64,000 bases of DNA from Haberlea rhodopensis (lineage: Eukaryota; Streptophyta; Magnoliopsida; Lamiales; Gesneriaceae): the NCBI GenBank assembly GCA_907163345.1, contig CAJQUN010000002.1:41455754-41519753 (forward strand). The letters run 5' to 3'. Below are positions 55,783-64,000 of this stretch, piece by piece. Positions within the stretch are counted from its first letter, which is position 1. Each line of letters opens with the position of its first letter. The notes below the pieces were generated by a model that was given only the letters and a program-made list of their open reading frames with translations, did no database searches and was not told the origin of the DNA. A program made the position numbers and the translations under genes.

Positions 55783-57388
55783 TTTTCGAACAAAAAAGAA
55801 AAAATTTACGCAAATGTAATTTTTAACAAATGATTGTGTATCAGTTATAAATGTAAATTTTTTAGTGCAACGATTAATTTTCATGTACCAGTTATAATAC
55901 ACACGCACCAGGCGTATTATAAATACAATATGATTTACATGCAAAAGTTATAATTTAAGGAAATAGTTATAATTTACATTCACCAGTTATGATTTACATG
56001 CACCAGTTATGATTTACATGCACCAACTATCATTTACATGCACCAGCTATGATTTACATGCACCAGCTATGATTTACATGCACCAGCTATGCTTTACATG
56101 CACCAGTTATCATTTACATGCACCAGTTATGATTTACATGCACCAGCTATCATTTACATGCACCAGTTATGATTTACATGCACCAGTTATGATTTAAATG
56201 CACCAGTTATGATATAAATGCACCAGTTATAATTTACATGCACCAGTTATTATTTACATGCACAGTTATAAATACATGCAAAAGTTATTATTTACATGCA
56301 CCAGTTATGATTTACATGCACCAGTTTTCATTTACATGCACCAGTTATAATTTACTATGCACCATTTATAATTTAAATGCACCAGTTATGTTTTACATGT
56401 ACCAGTTATATTTTAATGCACAAGTTATAACTACATGCACCAATTATAATTTACATGCACCTGTTATGATTTTTAGGCAACATCATATTTTCATGCACCA
56501 GTTATAACTAACATGCACAAGTTATGATTTACATGCACCAGTTATATTTTACATGCACCAGTTATCATTTTCATGCACGAGTTATAATTTACATGCACCA
56601 GTTATAATTTACATGCACCATTTATGATTTACATGCACCAGTTGTAATTACATGAAACAATTAAAATTAGATGCACCAGTTATCATTTATATGCACCAGT
56701 TATTATTTACATGCACCAGTTATATTTTACACGCAGCAGTTATCATTTTCATGCACCAGTTATCTTTTACATCCAGCAGTTATGATTTACATGCACCAGT
56801 TGTAATTACATGCAATAATTAAAATTAGATGCACCAGTTATTATTTACATGCACCAGTTATAACTAACATGCACCAGTTATGATTTACATGCACCAGTTA
56901 TATTTTAATGCACCAGTTATCATTTACATGCACCAGTTATAATTTACATGAACCAGTTATTATGTACATGCACTAGTTATCATTTACATGCACCAGTTAT
57001 AATTTACATGCACCAGTTATTATGTACATGCACCAGTTATAACTACATGCAAAAGTTATGATTTACATGCACCAGTTATAACTACATGCACCAGTTAAAA
57101 TTGGATGCATCAGTTATGATTTACATGCACCAATAATAATTAATAACTACATGCACCAGTTAAAATTGGATGCATCAGTTATGATTTACATGCACCAATA
57201 ATAATTACATGCACCAGTTACAATTTACATGCACCAGTTACAATTTACATGCACCAGTTATAATTTACATGCACCAGTTATAATTTACACGGACCAGTCG
57301 AAATTTACAAGCACCAGTAATAATTTACATGCACCATTGAAAATTAGATGCAACAGTTTTATTTTACACAGGCTAAAGATTCTGTTTA
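55783..57388 (+). repeat. Array B', right arm: minisatellite between the 3' ends of the two genes
   Basis: Reverse complement of array B, 1606 bp between the two stop codons against 1617 bp in the left arm. The order of unit variants (for example the AACTACATGCA and CCAGCTATGATTTA runs) mirrors array B. A local duplication near 57080-57195 (TGGATGCATCAGTTATGATT twice) is specific to this arm. Confidence 0.95.
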
Positions 57389-60300
57389 TCATTTTTGTAA
57401 AAAATTTGAATCATGAATAATCATCTTTGCCATCTTTACCCTGTAATCTGTATTGTAGTCCACACTACAATGCTTTTGCACCGGCTGTCCTCTCATAATC
57501 TTTTCCATGTTCATGCAAACGAAGACACCACAGTCGACGGACCCAGATTTCTGTTGTGCAGCTTCTATATATGACTCAATTTGAAATATTTTTTCACTAG
57601 GAGTATATTGTATACCCTTTGATATAGGGTCATCCTCAATCACTCTATGCATAGCTTCTTCGACATATTCTTTCTGTAAATTGGGTACGAGTTCAAATTC
57701 TTTTGTCAGCATACTTATAATAATTTAGAAAATAACTCTTAAAATGTAACGTAAATTACCAGTATTTTGGCCTTCTCGAAGTAGTGATCAGTTTCATCTT
57801 CCCTGCGTGGCCTTATTGAGTTGTAGTGTGTCCACTTCGATTCTTGCAAGTCAAATACGAGCAATGTCCAATGGTAGCCAGTAGTCACCGATGGATCCTC
57901 ACGGCCACATGTGTTTATAGGAAAAATAAGGAATCTATATTCCATGGCTTGGGCAATCTTTCCATTTATTTGGTGTTTTGCTGCCTCTTCGCAATATATC
58001 TCTCGTGATCTCCTTGCAACGTAATGCTGTCAAGCAGCACGTAGAAATTTAATAAACATGATTTTTATAAGAAATTAAAATTAATAACTTGTGTTTTATT
58101 ACCCAAGACAAGCAATCAAAAACGTAGTAAGTCTTCCTTTGCCCTAATTTCTCAAGCTGCCTATCAATAAGGATGCTCCAGCAGTCAACAATCTGAAAGG
58201 TGTGATCAGACATTTTGCAATGAGTTAATTGAATATCAAGAAAATAGACAAGTGAACAACTCTTTTGATAAACCGTTTACATCGTTAGGAATTGAAAGTC
58301 CGTTAAGTATGGCTCCAATATATTTAACAGGTATTTGTTTTGCTGCCATATTGTCTCGCCAGATCACTCCCCTGCACACAATGATAAATTGCAACATTTA
58401 TTGGTTTCATCTAGTTGAATTAATTTACTTTTTAAAAGAATAAAACAAGTCATACCATTGTCCATGATCCTTGTTGAATTTCAGTAACCAATCTTTTTCT
58501 TCTTTGGTCAACCGTTTGAAGATGACATTTCGTGGTTTGAACTTGAAAGGCTCGTCATCCTTATTGTCTTTAACGCGTGTTGCAACCTCAAAATTATCAT
58601 CATCTTGCAATGCTATTTTATCTTTACTGGCTTTTTTGGGTTGATCTTTTTCTTTTACAGTAGAGCTTTTTTGTGTTGACCTCCTAGCCCTTTTCAAGGA
58701 GGGGTACGTATGGTCACGATCTTTATGGGCCATTCGGTCCAATCTGTTCTTAATTCTTTTCACCATTGATGTCTGTGCCTCGTTTAATTTCACGAGTTCT
58801 ACATTTTCCTCGCTCAACATCATTGCAGCTGTTTTTGTGCTGCTCAAGTCGTTGTCAACTGCTTCCTTATCCTTTTTTAAACTTTCGATTCGAGCATGTA
58901 GTTGTGCAACGATGTTGTCGAGTTCCTCCTTTTGTTTCAGAACTTCGTTATTTCTGGCATGCAATTCTTTCAGGTCTTCTTCTTTCAGCATGATCATTGT
59001 TCTTGCTTCTTCCAGCTGTGTTCTTAATTCAGCATTGTTGAGCAACTGGACATCGTGCTCAGAAACAAATGAGTCAAATTTCACCTTCAACTCTTTTAAC
59101 TCATTTTCCCTTCTCATAAGTTCCTGCTTTGTTTCTTGGAGTTGGGTGGCCAATTCCGCGGATTGAATAAAATCTGGATTTTGAGTTGAATCCAATGGTT
59201 CTTCACTTGCCATATTCACATCTTCATGAAATTCATCTCCTTCTCCATCAGTAGCAAACAAAGATTCCTCACCACAACTTTTGTCAGCAACATTAAAGAG
59301 TTGCGTCTCGATCTCGTTATGAACAAACACATCAACCAACATATCCTCATTGGACATGTCAACATCATCATATAAATTTTTGCCACGTGAATGTTCAGAA
59401 AGATCAAGCAGTACCTCAGCAATTGTTGCATCAGGGAAATATGCAACTTCTTCTTCTTCATATTCTCTTAAGTCAAATTCGGGTTCTTCATTAAGACTTA
59501 CAGCTCGATGTTCTTGTCGTTCTGCAACAGATGGTTCTTTATTTTCAATATCTTGTTGCAGGAGTTCAGCTTCCTCAGTTGTCAGTTGTAAAAAGCTTTC
59601 CAATATCTGGTGCACCAGTTATATTTCAAGCACCAATTATAAATTTCATGCACAAGCTATATATCATGCAACAGTTATATTTCATGCACCAGTTATGATT
59701 ATGATGCACCAGTTATAATTGTATGCACCAGTTATGATTTACATGCACCAGTTATGATTTACATGCACCAGTTATGATTTTGAACCAGTTATGATTTACA
59801 TGCACCAGTTATAATTTACATGCACCAGTTATGATTTACATGCACCAGTTATGATTTACATGCACCAGTTATGATTTAAATGCACCAATTATGAATTACA
59901 TGCACCAGTTATGATTTTAATGCACCAGTTATAATTACATGCACCAGTTATGATTTACATGCACCAGTTATCATTTACATGCATCAGTTATGATTTACAT
60001 GCACCAGTTATGATTTTAATGCACCAGTTATGATTTACATGCACCAGTTATGATTTTGAACCAGTTATGATTTACATGCACCAGTTATGATTTACATGCA
60101 CCAGTTATGATTTACATGCACCAATTATGAATTACATGCACCAGTTATGAATTACATGCACCAGTTATAATTACATGCACCAGTTATGATTTACATGCAC
60201 CAGTTATCATTTACATGCATCAGTTATGATTTACATGCACCAGTTATGATTTACATGCACCAGTTATTATTTTCACCAATTATGATTTACATGCACCAGT

Positions 60301-62961
60301 GATGATTTACATGCACAAGTTAACATTTACATGCACCAGTTATCACTTACATGCACCAGTTATGAATTTGAACCAGTTATCACTTACAGGCACCAGTTAT
60401 CATTTACATGCACCATTTATGAATTACATGCACCAGTTATCATTTACATGCACCTGTTATAATTTACATGCACCAGTTATCATTACATGCACCAGTAATG
60501 ATTTACATACATCCAGTTATGATTTAAATGCACCAATTATGATTTACATGCACCAATTATGATTTTAATGCTCCAGTTATGATTTACATGCACCAGTTAT
60601 GATTTGCATGCATAGATATATGATTTACATGCACCAGTAATGATTTACATGAACCAGTTATGATTTTGCACCAGTTATAATTTACATGCACCAGTTATGA
60701 TTTACATGCACCAGTTATGATTTAAATGCACCAATTATGAATTACATGCACCAGTTATGATTTTAATGCACCAGTTATAATTACATGCACCAGTTATGAT
60801 TTACATGCACCAGTTATCATTTACATGCATCAGTTATGATTTACATGCACCAGTTATGATTTACATGCACCAGTTATGATTTTGCACCAATTATGATTTA
60901 CATGCACCAGTGATGATTTACATGCACCAGTTATGATTTACATGCACCAGTTATCACTTACATGCACCAGTTATGATTTTCATGCACCAGTTATGAATTT
61001 GAACCAGTTATCACTTACAGGCACCAGTTATCATTTACATGCACCATTTATGAATTACATACACCATTTATCATTTACATGCACCAGTTATAATTTACAT
61101 GCACCAGTTATCATTACATGCACCAGTTATGATTTACATACACCAGTTATGATTTAAATGCACCAATTATGAATTACATGCACCAGTTATCATTACATGC
61201 ACCAGTTATGATTTACATACACCAGTTATGATTTAAATGCACCAATTATGATTTACATGCACCAGTTATGATTTTAATGCACCAGTTATAATTTACATGC
61301 ATCAGTTATAATTTACATTTATGATTTACATGCACCAGTAATGATTTACATGCACCAGTAATGATTTACATGAACCAGTTATGATTTTGCACCAGTTATA
61401 ATTTACATGCACCAGTTATGATTTACAAGCACCAGTTATGATTTACATGCACCAGTTATGATTTTGAACCAGTTATGATTTTGAACCAGTTATGATTTAC
61501 ATGCACCAGTAATGATTTACATGCACCAGTTATCATTTATATGCACCAATTATCATTTACATGCATCAGTTATGATTTACATGCACCAGTAATGATTTAC
61601 ATGAACCAGTTATGATTTTGCACCAGTTATATAATTTACATGCACCAGTTATATAATTTACATGCACCAGTTATATAATTTAGATGCACCAACTACAATT
61701 ACATAATTACATGTAACAGTTATGATTTAAATTCCCCATTATGATTTAATGCACCACTTACAATTTCACGGTTTAGATCCTTCAATTCAATTGAGCTTAG
61801 CTTTTTGTACAAATCTACGAGATTCCATTTCATGAATCTGGGGAACAGATCATCCACTGGATCAATTATCTTCGTTTTCTCGCATAGAGAATACTATAAA
61901 AAAAATGTTAGTCAATGTTATTAACAAACCAGGGATATTAATTGCAAAAAAAAATTTGTACGCAACGTACCGGTATCAACGGAACACAACCAGAATGTTT
62001 TTCATTGTTGGATTCTATCAGGCTGCTCAATAAATTGTTTAAAATGTGTTCCGACCAATTGAGGGTGCATATTCTCTCCATATCATCCACAAGTGCAGCA
62101 TAACCCCAGTTCAGGTTTGAAGATTTTGTAGCAATGAACAACGTTGCAAGTATGTACAAAACAACCAAACGAGCAACATCATTGACATCTGTAATATCCT
62201 GGCTTCCCACCTTAGAAATCAATTTCTTGTAAATTAAGCTCTTGCTCATTCTGTAATCCCGTAATTTCTCTTTCTCGGGGAAGCATCTAGTTAGGAATGT
62301 TGTACATGGGTTGTCTACCATATGCGTGTCAATGTCCTTGTTGCCATCTCTTATTCCAAAAATTACTCGAACATCACTCGTAGTAATGGTCATTCTATGC
62401 TCCCCAAGATGGAATCCTTTAGATTCCTTGTGGAAACAATCTATTATTTTCTTGATTGCCACATCCCGTTTCTTGCAATGTTTCAATTCCACCCTGTTGG
62501 CTTGAATAGCATTAACCATATGCCAAAAGGGCGTACGCTGCAACACTTGTAAATGTTCATCTCTGAGTTCAATTTTTTTCAGATCAATCACTACTGTTTG
62601 CAGGTTAGATCTGTATAATGATGTCTTATGCGATATTTTGCTAATTTCTTCCTCTGTTGGCGAGGATTCAATTGGTGCTGTAATGAAACAAATACGAGTG
62701 ACATTAAATTAAACATTTCACACAATAACAATTTAGTTCATCATTACAAGCCCTAGTTGGGGGAAAAATCCGAATCAATACAGAAATCTCATTACAAACC
62801 TGAATATTTCAAGAATATACATAACATGTTTACAGAACTCAGTAGAAAATTACAAGAATTCGAAAAACGTTATACATACCATGTTTTGTTACACCCGTGC
62901 GTCGATTCGTCTTCTTCTTCTCAGCCATTTTCTGCAAATTTTTGAGCGACTTTGGAGCCAT
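57389..62961 (-). CDS. Right-arm ULP1-like protease gene of the MULE, frame kept up to exon 7
   Basis: Minus-strand exons: 62961-62880, 62677-61971, 61893-61762, 59606-58456, 58371-58281, 58192-58103, 58026-57760 and 57713-57389. The first seven sum to 2520 nt (840 codons) without a stop. Order: a Lys/Arg-rich start, a DUF1985-like domain (exons 2-3), an acidic segment plus long coiled coil and Lys-rich tail (exon 4), and a C48 peptidase. ULP1/SENP enzymes cut SUMO from proteins; that activity is inferred for the family only. Catalytic His is in GYHWTLLVF and Cys in SVDCGVFVC; the acid position reads HYNSI, Asn instead of Asp. Exon 8 (107 codons from ATG) does not join in frame with exon 7 by the visible GT/AG sites, in either arm. 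So either a non-canonical site is used or the Cys part was already separated before the arms formed. Confidence 0.75.
59607..61761 (-). repeat. Array A', right arm: minisatellite filling intron 3 of the protease gene
   Basis: Reverse complement of array A, 2155 bp, from the donor GTAAGTGGTGCATTAAATC (at 61761, minus strand) to the acceptor GGTGCACCAG at 59607. The succession of unit variants follows the left arm with several missing or extra blocks, showing independent growth or loss after the arms formed. Confidence 0.95.
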
Positions 62962-63295
62962 GTCTTATCGTCTTACAGATTACGATTTTGGAATCTTAAA
63001 GGAAGTATAGTTGGATTGCGTTGGATGGAAGAGACTTTGGTATTAAAATCGAAAAGTTTTAGAAACGAATTCGAAATCGACGTAAAATGAAGTGAGAGAA
63101 TTAGAATTGTGTTCAGAGTGAATGTAATGTACAGGACGTTGCAATTCGGAAGAGAAGGGTTTGCCGCCTTTGGTTTAACAGTAGTAAGGGTATATATGTA
63201 TTTTTGGCCCAAAGTGGACCTAAATAGTTTAATGTTTTTTTCTTAGACTAGCTTCAACAAATTTCAATCATAATGTACCGGCCTGATTTTTTCCC
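62962..63295 (-). repeat. Right terminal inverted repeat and 5' region of the right protease gene
   Basis: 334 bp from the ATG of the right protease gene to the terminus, mirroring 42342-42674. The terminal 20 bases differ by one base from the left end. One of the two CCGGTACATTA motifs has changed to CTGTACATTA (near 63135-63126). Confidence 0.8.
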
Positions 63296-64000
63296 TTTTT
63301 TTTTTTTGGGACAAATTTTAGGCCCTAGTTTATGCTAAGACTTGGTCCTATTTTCTAGGCACATGTATAAGCCCAGACGCTTATCTTGTAGGTGCAGCCC
63401 ATTCTCAGTTCCTGCCCAAGAGCAAGCCCAAAAATCTTGAAACTCTACATTCAAGTTCGACTCAATTTAAATTTTGAATTCGAGTTCACTTCATTTCATT
63501 TGAAGTTCCGTATATACATATGTTATGAAGAAATACTCAAATTTAGGTTCAAATTTATTAGCTCAAATAACTTATAATATATTTACAAATATTGTTTAAA
63601 TTATTAAGCTCACAAACTAATTAAAAAATCATTTGAACTCGTATTAAGCTAAAAAAAAAAAAAATCCTAACATGCTTAAATTCAATTCTATAATTTTAAT
63701 GATATTTAAGTCAGCTAAATTTATTTGCATTACTGCTCATAATTTAAATCAGTTGCATCAATTATCCCTAGATTTAACCTAAACTAGCGCACAAACTTGA
63801 GCACATGAGCTCACGAACATCATATGTCACTTACGTGAAATGAATACAGGAGGAGACACAACACACCAAGTATAACAAAGCCAATCACAAATTCACGTGT
63901 AGCCGTAACCCTTTTTACCAAAGCCAGTCACAAATTCCACCATACCAAATTCCTCACAAAAAACACTACCACCTATTACCAAAACTTGAAGCTCTAATAA
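63296..64000. other. Right flank, non-genic
   Basis: It starts with a run of 12 T, then TGGG-type sequence, then AT-rich DNA. A possible retroelement-like phrase with CGAGTTC/GAATTCGAG lies near 63455-63490. No gene is supported. Confidence 0.45.

Larger units (their letters stand above)
42342..63295. mobile_element. 21-kb palindromic Mutator-like element carrying ULP1-type genes (KI-MULE-like)
   Basis: The left end GGGAAAAAATCAAGCCGGTA (42342) is matched by the reverse complement of the right end (63295, one mismatch in 20). Mirror positions sum to 105,637 at the ends, 105,636 at exon 2 of the protease gene, 105,752 at exon 4, 105,722 at the protease stop and 105,734 at the transposase intron acceptor. 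The arms therefore pair along their full 10 kb, with shifts explained by arrays of different length and small indels. Each arm reads TIR, ULP1-type gene inward, minisatellite, transposase 3' exon outward, minisatellite. A spacer (about 52,605-53,290) with the transposase N-terminal exon is single copy. MULEs carrying ULP1-like genes (Kaonashi/KI-MULE, also CUMULE) are known; this palindromic form I do not know. Confidence 0.88.

Noticed and set aside
43878..61761. Many open frames encoding MHQLSFTCTSYDLHAPVMIY-like peptides over the arrays
   Set aside because: A 20-bp unit read in all frames gives a 20-residue periodic peptide on the CATGCACCAG strand. The frames lie in introns and intergenic gaps, vary in length with single-base unit changes, and have no conserved start. 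They are by-products of the minisatellite.
42342..63295. Palindrome as a pure assembly or library hairpin artefact
   Set aside because: The arms differ by real-looking changes: deletions of 19, 11, 3 and 1 bp, a nonsense change, and array length differences. A copied read would be identical apart from random error. It is kept as a point to check with long reads.
1..64000. tRNA, rRNA, snoRNA or microRNA genes
   Set aside because: I scanned for tRNA-like arms and rRNA signatures by eye and found only the tRNA-complementary primer site of the LTR element at 32489-32500. The hairpins near 11525 and 11597 are too GC-symmetric and too short to call microRNA without small-RNA data.

Overview
The window is nuclear DNA of a flowering plant, most likely a eudicot. 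It is AT-rich, has spliced genes with canonical GT-AG introns, plant kinesins (KIN-10 and KIN-14 types) and an R2R3-MYB remnant. It is packed with plant transposons: Ty1-copia and Ty3-gypsy LTR elements, an RTE-like LINE, a small non-autonomous LTR element and a very large Mutator-like element (MULE). No tRNA, rRNA, prokaryotic gene or CRISPR array was seen. The species cannot be fixed from the sequence.

Layout. 1-3231 is the 3' end of a Ty1-copia-like element with a decayed extra ORF and a complete 3' LTR. 3232-9740 holds pieces of Ty3-gypsy elements: a polypurine tract plus LTR, an internally deleted gag/protease region, and a second LTR with internal repeats. 9741-16984 is mostly non-genic, with two plausible exons of an unidentified gene (10658-10929) and a probable solo LTR on the minus strand (14304-15444). 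16985-19183 is a broken KIN-14 motor domain. 20004-36730 is the only clearly intact host gene, a minus-strand KIN-10/KIF22-like kinesin of 12 exons (1800 nt, 599 residues). Its second intron (13.2 kb) is filled by a block repeated three and a half times (LTR piece plus LINE piece) and a small LTR element. 37896-40781 may hold exons of a small minus-strand gene. 41681-42069 is an R2R3-MYB pseudogene.

42342-63295 is the highlight: a 21-kb near-perfect palindrome made from a MULE of the type that carries a ULP1-like protease gene (Kaonashi/KI-MULE-like). From its terminal inverted repeat inward, each arm carries the ULP1-type gene pointing to the centre, then the 3' part of a MULE transposase pointing outward. 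Only the central spacer carries the transposase N-terminal exon. A 20-bp minisatellite fills three non-coding positions in each arm (ULP1-gene intron 3, the gap between the two genes, the transposase intron) and makes up about half of the element. The arms differ by small indels and array length, and each arm has its own disabling mutations.

How the parts relate. The kinesin has kept its reading frame and splice sites despite the transposons in its intron. The MULE palindrome cannot make a complete transposase from either arm. Read-through transcription from either end would yield self-complementary RNA, so it has the geometry of a Mu-killer-like silencing locus (inference).
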